DNA of 64,000 nucleotides, taken from contig NZ_JAGUCO010000020.1 of assembly GCF_018271995.1 (NCBI RefSeq), forward strand, positions 40,775 through 104,774, read 5' to 3'. Positions 1 to 9,154 of this stretch are shown here, piece after piece. The notes under the pieces were generated by a model. The model was not told the origin of the DNA. It saw nothing but the letters and a program-made list of their open reading frames with translations, and made no database searches. The DNA is from Carboxylicivirga linearis (GTDB taxonomy: Bacteria > Bacteroidota > Bacteroidia > Bacteroidales > Marinilabiliaceae). Position numbers and translations under genes: made by a program. Within the stretch, counting starts at the first letter, position 1, and every line of letters starts with the position of its first letter.

Positions 1-309
1 TTTTTTATGATCACATCAACAATGGTACATCCTAATGCCATTAAATTGTTGATTCCTCGTAAAAGCACAAAAAAGGTAGTGGTTGAGAAATATGTAAATG
101 TTCGTATTACAGCCTCCAGTCGATTTGTTGTAGATGGAAAATGGATGGGAAGCGATAAGGTAGAGAATAGCTTGTTAAATATTTTTACCCGTAATGATAA
201 AACCATCATAAAGCTCCGAACTGATGCAAATGCTTCAACAGGAGATGCTGCAAGAGTGCTGGATATTGCTGAATCAAATGGTGTAAAAGTAATTTTGGAT
301 ATCAGGTAA
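1..309 (+). CDS. exbD: ExbD/TolR-family protein (5' end outside window)
   Basis: Proton-channel partner of the TonB system: ExbD sits in the inner membrane with ExbB and passes proton-motive force to TonB. The reading frame is open from base 1 (F-F-M-ITST), the end of the single N-terminal transmembrane helix seen in the family, so the true start and the helix lie upstream of the window; an ATG at base 7 is internal. The rest is the periplasmic ExbD domain ending KVILDIR. Its stop overlaps the next ATG by one base (TAATG), which indicates translational coupling with a second ExbD. The preceding gene is expected to be exbB but cannot be seen. Confidence 0.88.
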   Translation, partial: FFMITSTMVHPNAIKLLIPRKSTKKVVVEKYVNVRITASSRFVVDGKWMGSDKVENSLLNIFTRNDKTIIKLRTDANASTGDAARVLDIAESNGVKVILDIR

Positions 310-704
310 TGGGATTGAAAAGAAGAAGTAAAGTAGAATCAGGATTTAGCATGTCGTCTATGACCGACATCGTTTTCTTATTGCTTATATTCTTTATGAT
401 TACGTCAACATTGGTAACACCTGTGGCTAATAAAAACCTGCAATTACCCAAAAGTGATCATCAGGTATCAGCAAAGCCCAATACCACTATTTCGGTTACA
501 GCAGATAAAGAATACTTTGTTCAGGGTGAGAAAGTATCATTCTGGCAGATAGAAAAAAAACTGCAAGAAATATTAGCCGACAGTCCAGAGATGTATGTTG
601 CTCTGCATGTAGACGAATCGGTTCCGTTCTCGGTAGTTGGTAAAATACGAGATATCGCTATACGAAATAAATATAAGTTGATTTTGGCCACACAAGCCAA
701 GTAA
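309..704 (+). CDS. exbD: ExbD/TolR-family biopolymer transport protein
   Basis: Second ExbD in tandem, 131 residues, the normal family length. It has a short basic cytoplasmic tail, one transmembrane helix (about residues 19-40, IVFLLLIFFMITSTLVTP with the conserved Asp just before it, in MTDIVF), then a periplasmic domain. The Asp in the helix is the proton-relay residue known in ExbD. It starts inside the stop codon of the first ExbD and is followed two bases later by tonB, so the three are one operon. Two consecutive ExbD paralogues are common in Bacteroidota, where they may form a heteromeric ExbD pair; that is family knowledge rather than something seen here. Confidence 0.9.
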   Translation: MGLKRRSKVESGFSMSSMTDIVFLLLIFFMITSTLVTPVANKNLQLPKSDHQVSAKPNTTISVTADKEYFVQGEKVSFWQIEKKLQEILADSPEMYVALHVDESVPFSVVGKIRDIAIRNKYKLILATQAK

Positions 705-706
705 AT

Positions 707-1606
707 ATGAGCGAAAAAAACAAACGATACGGTGTAATTGGTACAACAGTATTTCATTCTTTACTGTTGTTGTTCTTGATTTTCTTTGGGCTGAAAACGC
801 TGCCTAAAGGAGAAGAGGGGATTTTAGTGAGCTTTGGAGATACTGTACTAGGACAAGGACCCGAAGAGCCTAAAGAATCTGAGGCTGTTAAACAAGAAAA
901 GGTTACCCCACCACCTACAAAAACAACGGAACCCGTTCAACCAGAACCGGAAAAAGAAGATATACAAACACAGGATTATGATGAGGCTCCTGTTGTGAAA
1001 TCAGAAGCTCAGAAAAAAAAGGAAAAGGAAGAACAGGAACGTTTGGAGAAGGAACGCAAAGAAAGAGAAGAGCAAGAGCGAATTAGACAGGAAGAACTGG
1101 AGAGACAGCGACAAGAGGAGTTGGAACGTAAACGCATAGAGGAAGAAGAACGTAAGCGCCAGGAAGAGTTGGATCGTCAAGCTGCTGAAGCGCGCGATAA
1201 AGTAAAAGGTGCCTTTGGTAAAGGAACTGGTGACAATACTTCGGAAGGTAATACGGGCGGAACAGGTAATCAGGGACAGACAACCGGAGGTAATACCACT
1301 AACCGAACAGGATCTGGCTTGGGTAACTCGGGTAATGGATTTGATTTAACTGGGCGTAGCCTTATTGGAGGACTTCCAAAACCTACATATAATATTCAGG
1401 AAGAAGGAATTGTGGTAGTTGAAATTACCGTTGATAGAAATGGGAATGTGATTAATGCAGTTCCTATTTTACGCGGGTCAACAACTCAAAATAACTACCT
1501 GCAAAGTAAAGCAATTGAAGCGGCTAAAAAAGCCAAATTTAATTCCGATAAAGAAGCGGCTGCTTATCAAAAAGGAACCATTACTTATCATTTTGAGTTG
1601 GATTAA
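707..1606 (+). CDS. tonB: TonB-family energy transducer
   Basis: Links the ExbBD motor to outer-membrane TonB-dependent receptors, several of which lie in this window. 299 residues: transmembrane helix at about 8-30; a Pro/Glu-rich stretch at about 50-95; a long charged Glu/Arg/Lys segment (about 100-165) likely to be a stiff helix across the periplasm; a Gly/Thr/Asn-rich linker (about 170-215); and a C-terminal domain ending TITYHFELD that matches the TonB/TolA fold by its pattern of a basic start (LPKPTYN), a GIVVVEITVDRNG strand and an AIEAAKKAKF helix. It follows exbD by two bases. The C-terminal YP motif of classical TonB is not obvious, so a TolA-like role is possible. Confidence 0.87.
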   Translation: MSEKNKRYGVIGTTVFHSLLLLFLIFFGLKTLPKGEEGILVSFGDTVLGQGPEEPKESEAVKQEKVTPPPTKTTEPVQPEPEKEDIQTQDYDEAPVVKSEAQKKKEKEEQERLEKERKEREEQERIRQEELERQRQEELERKRIEEEERKRQEELDRQAAEARDKVKGAFGKGTGDNTSEGNTGGTGNQGQTTGGNTTNRTGSGLGNSGNGFDLTGRSLIGGLPKPTYNIQEEGIVVVEITVDRNGNVINAVPILRGSTTQNNYLQSKAIEAAKKAKFNSDKEAAAYQKGTITYHFELD

Positions 1607-1902
1607 CTATAGTTGATTAGTTTTTAGGCAGTAGTCAGTAGCACTAACCTTCGTTTCCAAACGAAGGGTTGCTATCAAATCAATTCCTATTGATATACAA
1701 TAAACCGAATTAAGAAATATAAACTACTCGATAGAAATCGAGTAGCAGGGATCGAGGAGTAACTCATGTTATTATTCCGTTTTTGTGTTTTATAATTCTA
1801 ATATCTAAAAGCGAAGCGTTCTAGCTTCTATTACTTATTACAGATAGAAATCGAGGAGTAGTGATAGAAAAGTCTTGACACTTCGGTCTTGCATTTTGTT
1901 AC
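1607..1902. other. Intergenic region with two strong hairpins
   Basis: No gene seen. At 1648-1667 there is a 9-bp perfect stem (CCTTCGTTT / AAACGAAGG, two-base loop) with no T-run after it, just past the tonB stop. At 1724-1745 there is a second perfect stem (CTACTCGAT-agaa-ATCGAGTAG). The core GATAGAAATCGAG of that stem recurs at about 1843-1855. They could be RNA processing or termination structures between the convergent tonB and permease genes. Confidence 0.5.
1795..1840. repeat. Dispersed extragenic repeat, copy 1
   Basis: About 46 bases sharing the core CTAAAAGCGAAGCGTTCTA with 2767-2813; the flanking bases (attctaata before, cttcta after) also match. Both copies lie in the same orientation in intergenic DNA either side of the permease gene. 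This looks like a short extragenic repeat family rather than a coding duplication. Confidence 0.6.
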
Positions 1903-2673
1903 TTAAAAAAGCAGATCAAAAATTCCCAACACTTTCATAGCAGCCAACATAACAGCTCCCAATAAGATGTATCGGATTGGTTTTACCCCAATCTGCTTGG
2001 CGTACCGCGATGCAATATATGCTCCTGAAGCATTTCCGGCAGAAAGAATAAATCCATATAGGTAATTGATTTGACCCGACCAGATAAAAACTACCAAAGC
2101 AACAGCTGTGTAGCAAAGCACAATTAACACTTTAACTGCATTGGCCTGAATGAGATTGTAGCCTACACCTAATACTAATCCGGCCAGCAGAAAAAAGCCA
2201 ACACCGGCCTGAATAAAACCTCCATAGAATCCAATAAAAAAGAAAATAACAAGTTGCCAAAAAGCAGGTCTGCCTTCAATTTGTCCGGCTTGTTCTTTTA
2301 CCCATTCGGTAGGTTTAAACAGAATCACGAAAAACATAACAAACAGTAATCCACCTATAAAATAGTTTAAAGCCTGTTCACTGATATTGATTGAGAACAA
2401 AGCTCCGGCTACCGACCCGACCAAAGCTGGTAGGATAAGATAGAGGTTGCTTTTGTAATCCAGTGTTTTCAGTTTCCTGAAATTTCGAACAGCCACTATA
2501 TTCTGAATAAATATAGCTATGCGGTTGGTGGCATTGGCCTGATGTGGACTTAAACCCAGAAACATCAACATGGGCAGCGTTATTAATGAGCCACTTCCGG
2601 CAAGTGTGTTGATAAATCCGGCAAATAAACCGGCAAGGATTAAAAGAAGAATGTTAAGAGTTGAGATATCCAT
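1903..2673 (-). CDS. TauE/SafE-family (TSUP) membrane permease
   Basis: Predicted inner-membrane anion or sulfonate exporter of the TauE/SafE (TSUP) family. About 256 residues with eight hydrophobic segments. The family signature near the N-terminus is clear: AGFINTLAGSGSLITLPML followed by PHQANATNR. A second repeat unit begins at the GFYGGFIQAGVGFFLLAGL segment, as expected for the two-repeat fold. I place the start at the ATG giving MDISTLNIL; an in-frame ATG five codons upstream (2688) is the alternative and adds a non-hydrophobic MYFYP. The substrate cannot be read from sequence. It stands alone between the tonB cluster and glyA. Confidence 0.85.
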   Translation of the reverse strand: MDISTLNILLLILAGLFAGFINTLAGSGSLITLPMLMFLGLSPHQANATNRIAIFIQNIVAVRNFRKLKTLDYKSNLYLILPALVGSVAGALFSINISEQALNYFIGGLLFVMFFVILFKPTEWVKEQAGQIEGRPAFWQLVIFFFIGFYGGFIQAGVGFFLLAGLVLGVGYNLIQANAVKVLIVLCYTAVALVVFIWSGQINYLYGFILSAGNASGAYIASRYAKQIGVKPIRYILLGAVMLAAMKVLGIFDLLF

Positions 2674-2709
2674 AGGGTAAAAATACATAAAAAGCCCTTA
2701 GTGTATAAA

Positions 2710-2756
2710 AAAGAACGGTTCTCTATTGCCATAATGGCTATAAAGAACCGTTCTTT
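2710..2756 (-). terminator. Hairpin terminator after glyA
   Basis: A 13-bp perfect inverted repeat, AAAGAACGGTTCT (2710-2722) and AGAACCGTTCTTT (2744-2756), with an inner GCCAT/ATGGC stem. Read on the minus strand it is followed by TTTTATAC, so it fits a rho-independent terminator for glyA; it lies upstream of the permease start. Confidence 0.72.
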
Positions 2757-2766
2757 AATATTGTAA

Positions 2767-2813
2767 ATTCTAATAACTAAAAGCGAAGCGTTCTAACTTC
2801 TAATAGCTATCAA
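2767..2813. repeat. Dispersed extragenic repeat, copy 2
   Basis: Second copy of the repeat at 1795-1840, with the same core CTAAAAGCGAAGCGTTCTA apart from one base near its end. It lies between the glyA stop and its terminator hairpin. Confidence 0.6.
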
Positions 2814-2819
2814 CTAAAA

Positions 2820-4100
2820 TTACCATGCAAACATAGGCTTATCAGCCATCAATGCGTTTACTTTTTTACATACACCGGCAATTACTTCTTCGTTGTCGAT
2901 ATTGGAGATTACTTCGTCGATAAAATCAACAATGGTAACCATATCTGCTTCTTTTAAGCCACGTGATGTAATCGCAGAAGTACCAACGCGAATACCCGAA
3001 GTGGTAAACGGTGAACGACTATCGAATGGCACCATGTTTTTGTTGATGGTGATATCTGCTTTAACCAATGTGTTTTCAACCTGCTTACCTGTAATATCAG
3101 GGAATTTAGTTCTCAAGTCGATCAACATCAAATGGTTATCTGTTCCGCCCGAAATAATTTTATATCCTAGTTTGATAAACTGTTCGGCCATGGCCTGAGC
3201 ATTCTTTTGAACCTGCTCGATGTAAACACCATAATCGTCAGATAAAGCTTCACCAAAAGCAACTGCTTTAGCTGCAATTACGTGCTCCAATGGTCCACCT
3301 TGTTGACCAGGGAAAACAGCAAAATCCAAAACAGCGCTCATCATCTTGGTTTCGCCCTTTGGAGTTTTAATACCGAATGGGTTTTCGTAATCTTTACCCA
3401 TCAAAATCATACCACCGCGAGGTCCGCGAAGCGTTTTATGAGTAGTGGTTGTAACAATGTGGCAATGTTCAACCGGGTTATTCAATTTACCTTTGGCAAT
3501 TAAACCAGCAGGGTGAGCCATGTCGCAAAGTAATAAAGCACCAATTTCATCAGCCAAACGACGCATACGGGCGTAATCCCACTCGCGCGAATAAGCTGAT
3601 GCACCGGCAATAATCATTTTAGGTTTTTGCTCACGAGCCAATGTTTCCATCTCGTCGTAATCAACCAAACCAGTATCTTCTTTTACGTGGTACGAAATAG
3701 CGTGGTAAGTAACACCTGAAAAGTTAACAGGCGAACCATGTGTAAGGTGACCACCATGAGCCAAATCCAATCCCATAAAAGTATCACCTGGCTTCAAACA
3801 GGCAAAAAATACGGCAGCATTAGCTTGTGCCCCCGAGTGTGGTTGAACGTTGGCATACTCAGCTCCAAAAAGTTCGCAGGCACGGTCAATGGCCAGTTGC
3901 TCTGTTTGGTCTACTACCTGGCAGCCTCCGTAATAACGTTTGCCCGGATATCCTTCGGCGTATTTGTTGGTTAAACAAGAGCCTTGGGCTTCCATTACTT
4001 GTTCACTTACAAAGTTTTCGGAAGCAATTAATTCAATACCGTTTTTTTGACGATCATATTCTTTGTTGATCAGGTCAAAGATGACTGTATCTCTCTTCAT
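2820..4100 (-). CDS. glyA: Serine hydroxymethyltransferase
   Basis: Converts serine plus tetrahydrofolate to glycine and methylene-tetrahydrofolate, the main one-carbon source; cytosolic PLP enzyme. 426 residues, full length. Family landmarks: [11 protein letters not shown] (residues about 22-32), [15 protein letters not shown] (46-60), [11 protein letters not shown], and the PLP-lysine motif [14 protein letters not shown] with Lys222. C-terminal [13 protein letters not shown] is also present. Start ATG gives [11 protein letters not shown], typical for Bacteroidota. It is monocistronic, with a strong hairpin terminator about 65 bases past the stop. Confidence 0.98.
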   Translation of the reverse strand: MKRDTVIFDLINKEYDRQKNGIELIASENFVSEQVMEAQGSCLTNKYAEGYPGKRYYGGCQVVDQTEQLAIDRACELFGAEYANVQPHSGAQANAAVFFACLKPGDTFMGLDLAHGGHLTHGSPVNFSGVTYHAISYHVKEDTGLVDYDEMETLAREQKPKMIIAGASAYSREWDYARMRRLADEIGALLLCDMAHPAGLIAKGKLNNPVEHCHIVTTTTHKTLRGPRGGMILMGKDYENPFGIKTPKGETKMMSAVLDFAVFPGQQGGPLEHVIAAKAVAFGEALSDDYGVYIEQVQKNAQAMAEQFIKLGYKIISGGTDNHLMLIDLRTKFPDITGKQVENTLVKADITINKNMVPFDSRSPFTTSGIRVGTSAITSRGLKEADMVTIVDFIDEVISNIDNEEVIAGVCKKVNALMADKPMFAW

Positions 4101-4329
4101 TTGTTTGTAATTAGTTTTTAACCCATTCCAATTGGTTGATAAATAACCAATATTTGGAGCAATGGCCTATATGTTTTACTACTTATTCATCACGAGTCCA
4201 CAAATTTACGGAACTAATTGATATAAAAAAGTAAAGCAGTTTATAAGTTTTATGGTATTTTAAAAATGAGAAAATACACAATTGATAAAACTCACATTTT
4301 TACTAGCTTTACATTTCAAACTTAAGTTT

Positions 4330-4665
4330 ATGGATGCAAATAATGTTACTTTGTTTTTGGCTCAGAATAGCAGTCGTTTTCCGGTAGAGTCGTTGCCAAT
4401 AATTAAGAAGAAGCTGGAAGAAATTGATGAGCAACGTTTTTTTCTGGCAAGCACACAAGAGTATCGCGATCCAATAGTTGTTTTAATCGTCTCTATCCTT
4501 TTTGGTAGTTTAGGCGTTGATCGATTTCTGATTGGTCAAACCGGATTAGGAGTTGCCAAGTTATTAACCTGTGGTGGTCTTCTTTTTTGGATGGTAGTGG
4601 ACTGGTTTATTATAATGGATGCCGCAAGAGAAAGTAATTTAGAGAAATTCTTACGAGTTGTTTAA
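4330..4665 (+). CDS. TM2-domain membrane protein
   Basis: Small membrane protein, 111 residues from the chosen start MDANNVTLFLAQ. The first 55 residues are soluble and helical; then comes a TM2 domain: DPIVVLIVSILFGSLGVDRF, a GQTGLGVAKLL turn and a second hydrophobic helix ending in VVDWFIIMD. The GxDRFY-like GVDRFLIG motif is the TM2 signature. An earlier in-frame ATG at 4282 would add a hydrophobic extension unlike the family, so I reject it. The stop overlaps the next gene by eight bases, suggesting coupled expression. The function of TM2 proteins in bacteria is not established. Confidence 0.82.
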   Translation: MDANNVTLFLAQNSSRFPVESLPIIKKKLEEIDEQRFFLASTQEYRDPIVVLIVSILFGSLGVDRFLIGQTGLGVAKLLTCGGLLFWMVVDWFIIMDAARESNLEKFLRVV

Positions 4666-5050
4666 TCGGAAGCGACGGTTTAGTATTGCTATAATTGGGG
4701 TGATTATACTCGGGTATGGTTACCTTCTTTTACCTTCTTTTCCCGATGCAAAAAACACTATCTGTGCTTTTAAAAAAATAACCACTATTCCATGTCCGGG
4801 TTGTGGAATGGGCCGCAGTACATGGTCTTTACTGCGCGGGCATGTTGCACAATCACTTTTTTATCATCCTTTGGGTATTGTTTTTAATCTTTTTATGATA
4901 GCTGCTGTTTTGCAGGCTGCGATTGATGTGTTTAAGAATGATGATAAGCTTATCCGAATACTGAAAAAGCCCTGGCCCACTTGGGGCATTATTTTGTTTG
5001 TGGTTGTAATTCTGTTAGTATGGGCACGAAATATCTGGGTAGGGTTGTAA
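4658..5050 (+). CDS. DUF2752 membrane protein
   Basis: 130 residues with three hydrophobic segments. The DUF2752 signature is the Cys/Gly motif TTIPCPGCGMGRSTWSLLRG (about residues 42-61), followed by a FYHPLG motif. It overlaps the TM2 gene by eight bases and no ATG lies at a suitable place, so the start is probably the TTG at 4658 just ahead of the upstream stop codon. TM2 and DUF2752 genes are often neighbours in Bacteroidota. The paired Cys residues could bind metal or form a disulfide; no biochemical role can be assigned. Confidence 0.82.
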   Translation: MFNRKRRFSIAIIGVIILGYGYLLLPSFPDAKNTICAFKKITTIPCPGCGMGRSTWSLLRGHVAQSLFYHPLGIVFNLFMIAAVLQAAIDVFKNDDKLIRILKKPWPTWGIILFVVVILLVWARNIWVGL

Positions 5051-5145
5051 GGATTTATGATGTAAAGATGTATGATGTTTATCTATGGATCTATTACTCT
5101 AAAAACCTTTTTACTTTTGCCTTTGCACTTTTACCTTGAGATTCT

Positions 5146-6924
5146 CTATTCATCTGAGAAGTGAATCAAAACACGACGATATACTGAGAAAATTTTTGAT
5201 TTAGAAACAAATCCCAAATAACGACCGTTTTCAACTACCGGCAGGTTCCATGCACCCGTTTCCTCAAACTTCTTCATTACGTTATCCATGTTCTCGTCAT
5301 GCTCAATGATGGCTGGAGGCATTTCCATTAATTCTTCAACCGTTGTTTCGTTGTATAAATCATGATTAAAGATGATACCACGTATTTCGGCCAGTAAAAT
5401 AACACCCTGCAATTGATCAGCATGATCCACCACCGGAAAGATATTACGTTTTGATGATGATACTACTTTGGTAAAATCACCTAAGGTCATCTCAGGATAA
5501 ACAGTTTTAAACTCAGTTTCTAAAACTTTATCCAAGCGCATCATGGTTAATACAGCCTTGTCTTTGTGGTGAGTAATTAATTCTCCTTTAGCAGCAAGAC
5601 GTTTGGTATAGATTGAGTGTGGCTCGAAATACATGATGGTCAGATAGGCAATGGTTGAAGTGATCATCAAAGGTATAAATAAACCATAACCATTGGTAAT
5701 TTCTGCAATCAGGAAGATAGCGGTTAAAGGAGCATGCATGACGCCAGCCATCAAGCCGGCCATACCTACAAGTGTAAAATGCGACGTAGGAAGATTTACG
5801 AAACCTAAGGTATTGGCTAATCGTGCAAAGAAATATCCGGTAACTCCGCCCATGAATAATGTTGGTGCAAAAATACCACCAATACCACCACTACCCGTTG
5901 TAACAGCCGTAGCAAATACTTTAAAAATAATTAGTAGTGCCAGAAAAACAAGTATTGTCCATATGTTATCATGAAAGGCATAGAAAAGACTCTCGTTAAG
6001 AACCTCGTTGCTGTTTCCATTTAATAGCTCTGTAATAGTATGATATCCTTCACCGTATAAAGGAGGAAATAAGAAAATAAGGAAACTTAATACAACACCT
6101 CCTGCTATCCATTTGGCAAAAGGGTTTTTTATCACTCCCAAATGTTTTTCAACCCACATTACTCCGCGGGTGAAATATAACGATACAAATCCTCCAATTA
6201 TACCTAATCCAACATAGTAAGGTATGTTATTAAGAAGAAAAGGTGCTTCCAGTGCAAAGGTGAACTCAACTTCTTTACCCAAAAAGAAGTATGCAACTGT
6301 TGCTGATGTAACAGCTGAAATAAGAAGTGGCACTATGGAAGCCATGGTCAAATCCAGCATTAGTACTTCCAGAGTAAAAACCAATCCGGCAATAGGTGCT
6401 TTAAAGATACCAGCAATAGCACCGGCAGACCCACATCCAACTAACAGAACAATGGTTTTAGTATTCATCCTGAAGATTCTACCCAAAGTAGAACCAATAG
6501 AAGCACCGGTTAGTACAATTGGGGCCTCGGCTCCAACAGATCCTCCAAAACCAATAGTGAACGAACTGGTTAGAATAGAGGAGTAGTTGTTATGAGGTTT
6601 GATATGGCCGCCTCGTTTTGAAATGGCGTACAGAATTTTACTAACTCCATGCCCCAGGCCATCTTTAATTACGTATTTAACTATGATAATGGTAATCAAT
6701 ATACCTATAATCGGATATGCCAGGAATAGGTAATTCTGATGTGCTACCTTAAAATTGTGCGTTAAGAAGGTTTGAATAAAATGAATAGCATTTTTTAATA
6801 TCACTGCAGCCAGCCCACTAAAAATACCCACCAATAAACTAAGAATTAAAATAAACTGTTTTTGATTGATATTCTTTACTCTCCAAACCAGAAATTGCCC
6901 TAATAATTGATTGACCTTCTTCAT
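5146..6924 (-). CDS. CLC-family chloride channel/transporter with CBS pair
   Basis: Inner-membrane chloride transport protein, 592 residues: CLC membrane domain (about 20-430) and two C-terminal CBS domains (about 460-580) that in relatives bind nucleotides and gate transport. Landmarks: GHGVSKILYAI in place of GSGIP, GSVGAEAP holding the external gating Glu, FKAPIAGLVFTLEV, GSGGIGGIFAPTLFMGG and a late Tyr in TNGYGLFIPL. The residue aligning with the internal proton glutamate of E. coli ClcA (the second Glu of its IIEEM) is Val here, as in channel-type CLCs. A close paralogue lies at 9155-10945. Whether it is a channel or an exchanger is open. Confidence 0.93.
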   Translation of the reverse strand: MKKVNQLLGQFLVWRVKNINQKQFILILSLLVGIFSGLAAVILKNAIHFIQTFLTHNFKVAHQNYLFLAYPIIGILITIIIVKYVIKDGLGHGVSKILYAISKRGGHIKPHNNYSSILTSSFTIGFGGSVGAEAPIVLTGASIGSTLGRIFRMNTKTIVLLVGCGSAGAIAGIFKAPIAGLVFTLEVLMLDLTMASIVPLLISAVTSATVAYFFLGKEVEFTFALEAPFLLNNIPYYVGLGIIGGFVSLYFTRGVMWVEKHLGVIKNPFAKWIAGGVVLSFLIFLFPPLYGEGYHTITELLNGNSNEVLNESLFYAFHDNIWTILVFLALLIIFKVFATAVTTGSGGIGGIFAPTLFMGGVTGYFFARLANTLGFVNLPTSHFTLVGMAGLMAGVMHAPLTAIFLIAEITNGYGLFIPLMITSTIAYLTIMYFEPHSIYTKRLAAKGELITHHKDKAVLTMMRLDKVLETEFKTVYPEMTLGDFTKVVSSSKRNIFPVVDHADQLQGVILLAEIRGIIFNHDLYNETTVEELMEMPPAIIEHDENMDNVMKKFEETGAWNLPVVENGRYLGFVSKSKIFSVYRRVLIHFSDE

Positions 6925-7039
6925 AATGGCCGCAAAAGTAATACAAATAAAGTGTAGTGCAATTAACTACAAAAAATTGTTGGCAATTTTATTAATCTAA
7001 TAATAAGGTTTTAAGTTGGTTGAGACTTGTTATAAAGAA

Positions 7040-7606
7040 TTAATCCATTTTGGGTTCTATCTCAGCCCAGTTTTCTTTACGTGCTATCCGGCTAACCTGC
7101 ATTTCACTTACGCAAAATAGTTTGGCAATAAGGTTTTGCTTTACGCCTTTTTCAAGCATGCCCTTGATAACAGCAACATCATGAGTACTAAGCTTTGAAC
7201 TTGTTACCACTTTCCCGGCTTTCTTACGCGCTTCCTGCAAAACTTTATGCATGCGTTTGTAGCTTTCTTCTTTGGTAACCCATTTAAGATTAGTGAAGTA
7301 ATTGTTTTGTTTGTTCCAATCTAAATGGATAACCACATCCTGATCAGGACTTGTTTTATCAACAAAATATTCAGCGGTTAGCTTATGAACCAAATACGAT
7401 TTCTTTTTTCCATTTACACGTAAACTAACATTGTAGAAGCCCTTTATATTACCCAACTTCACAATTCGTCCATTTTCTTTATCGTAGCAATAACTCTTTA
7501 TCCGTCCGTAGTTACTTATTTCATATTTTTTGTCAGTGAACGTGAGTTGTTCCCATGACTCATCATCTATTTTACGAAGTTTGCGAGTGTTTTGTGTCGG
7601 TTTCAT
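7040..7606 (-). CDS. NUMOD4/HNH homing-endonuclease-like protein with HTH
   Basis: About 188 residues. The N-terminus has a NUMOD4 motif (ESWEQLTFTDKKYEISNYGR), then an HNH-like core: VHKLTAEYFV and VIHLDWNKQNNYFTNLKWV. The C-terminus carries a helix-turn-helix, QNLIAKLFCVSEMQVSRIA. This layout is that of free-standing phage and intron-type endonucleases. The usual Asn of the VNH motif is Ile (VIHLD), so activity may be changed. I chose the ATG at 7606 (MKPTQNTRK); the longer frame would begin at a TTG. It lies alone between the two CLC genes, a typical position for a selfish nuclease gene. It could instead be a DNA-binding regulator. Confidence 0.75.
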   Translation of the reverse strand: MKPTQNTRKLRKIDDESWEQLTFTDKKYEISNYGRIKSYCYDKENGRIVKLGNIKGFYNVSLRVNGKKKSYLVHKLTAEYFVDKTSPDQDVVIHLDWNKQNNYFTNLKWVTKEESYKRMHKVLQEARKKAGKVVTSSKLSTHDVAVIKGMLEKGVKQNLIAKLFCVSEMQVSRIARKENWAEIEPKMD

Positions 7607-7856
7607 ATATAGTATTAGGTTAGTGTTAGCCAATTAACTTATTTCGAGAAATGTCTAATAATTTAAAAGGCAGGGATTTTGAGAAATATTCCTGCTAACT
7701 GTTTATAAGTAACAGCAAAAGTATGAAAAAGCCTAAATCAATGCAATGTTATACTGTAGTTTAATACTGTTAAAAAAAGTTAAGCTTTTACTTATCTTTA
7801 ACTGTTGCGTCCAATAATACTATAACGCGGTTTTATCCATTTTAATATCTTTGCCG

Positions 7857-8024
7857 ATGAAAAAAATATAACATACTTAGAATTGATCGTGCTGATTTAG
7901 CTGTTTATCCATTTATAGATGGTTATGAGATTGAATTTAAGAAAGTAATGAGCGTGATTGTACAACATACTTCCATAAGGATGTTGAAGAGTTGAAGGAT
8001 TGCTTGAGTAATGGAAAGAAATAG
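7857..8024 (+). pseudogene. Remnant of a small gene broken by frameshifts
   Basis: Starting at ATG 7857, reading MKK, then shifting frame in the A-run gives YNILRIDRADLAVYPFIDGY followed by EIEFKKV. After a further shift the text continues ERDCTTYFHKDVEELKDCLS and NGKK, ending at TAG 8022-8024. Each piece looks coding (charged, no low complexity) but no single frame is open. A TAnnTTTG-type box (TATCTTTG, 7846-7853) sits just upstream. I do not recognise the family. The tail overlaps the first ATG of the dus gene, which affects the choice of its start. Confidence 0.35.
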
Positions 8025-9051
8025 AATGAATAAGGCCATAAAAACAGGGAAAGAGAATTATTGGAGTTCAATAAAAGAATCGATATGGGCTTTGGCTCCC
8101 ATGGAGGATGTTACGGATACTGTTTTTCGTGAGGTTGTTTTGCGTTTAAGTAAACCAGGGCATGTGCACTTGCTTTTTAGTGAATTTTTATCAACCGATG
8201 GATTTTGTCATCCGGTTGGAAAAGAAAAGGTTTTGCATCGCTTTCATATTAATCCGGAAGAACAGGAACTGGCCCGTAAGATGAATGTGAAGCTGGTAGC
8301 TCAGATTTGGGGAACTGATCCTGAAAAGTTTTATCAAACAGCTAAATATATTGCAGAGGAGACCGAATTTGACGGTATTGATATCAATATGGGCTGCCCG
8401 ATGAAGAATATCATCAAAAAAGGTGCTTGTTCTGCCTTAATTAATACGCCGGATCTGGCACGCGAAATCATTACTGCAACCAAAGAAGCATCAGATTTGC
8501 CACTGAGTGTTAAAACACGAGTTGGTTTTAAGTCAGTAGTTACTGAATCGTGGATTAGTACTTTGCTTCAGTCAGAGATAGATGCACTGATTGTACATGG
8601 TCGAATTCAGAAAATGATGTCGGAAGGAGAAGCCAATTGGAATGAGATTGCAAAAGCTGTTCAGTTGCGTAATGAGATTAACCCTAAAATTAAACTTCTG
8701 GGTAATGGTGATGTGATGTCAGTTGCTGAGTCGGAACAAAAAGTAAAAGAGTTTGGTGTAGACGGAGTAATGGTGGGGCGCGGAATTTTCCATAATCCAT
8801 GGATCTACCATCCGGGACATGAACCAGACATGGAAGAGCGTTTGAAGGCTTTGTTGCTGCATGCCAGATTATATTCCAAAACCTGGACGGGAGAAAAGAA
8901 CTGGTCGATATTGAAACGATTCTTTAAAATATATACCAACAGTTTTAAAGGAGCGGCCCATTTACGAGCTCAATTAATGGAAACACATGGGGTTGATGAA
9001 GTAGAATCTATTGTGAAAGCTTTTAAAGAGGATGTGAAAAGACGTGAATAG
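8011..9051 (+). CDS. tRNA-dihydrouridine synthase
   Basis: Flavin enzyme that reduces uridine to dihydrouridine in tRNA D-loops. 346 residues as a TIM barrel. Motifs: WALAPMEDVTDTVFRE (FMN site), LLFSEFLSTDG, FDGIDINMGCPMKNIIKKGA with the catalytic Cys in GACSAL, VKTRVGF, DALIVHGR and GNGDVMS...GVMVGRG for phosphate binding. A second ATG at 8026 (MNKAIKTG) is at least as likely a start, because bases 8011-8024 appear to be the tail of a decayed upstream gene. It is convergent with the second CLC gene. Which U positions it modifies cannot be told. Confidence 0.93.
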   Translation: MERNRMNKAIKTGKENYWSSIKESIWALAPMEDVTDTVFREVVLRLSKPGHVHLLFSEFLSTDGFCHPVGKEKVLHRFHINPEEQELARKMNVKLVAQIWGTDPEKFYQTAKYIAEETEFDGIDINMGCPMKNIIKKGACSALINTPDLAREIITATKEASDLPLSVKTRVGFKSVVTESWISTLLQSEIDALIVHGRIQKMMSEGEANWNEIAKAVQLRNEINPKIKLLGNGDVMSVAESEQKVKEFGVDGVMVGRGIFHNPWIYHPGHEPDMEERLKALLLHARLYSKTWTGEKNWSILKRFFKIYTNSFKGAAHLRAQLMETHGVDEVESIVKAFKEDVKRRE

Positions 9052-9154
9052 GAAGCTGAAAAGGAATAGAATGCAATTGCTGCAAAAACTAATAGATTAA
9101 ACAAAAAAGCATCCTGTCAAAAAGTCTATATTCTGACGGTCTATAATTCTTATT

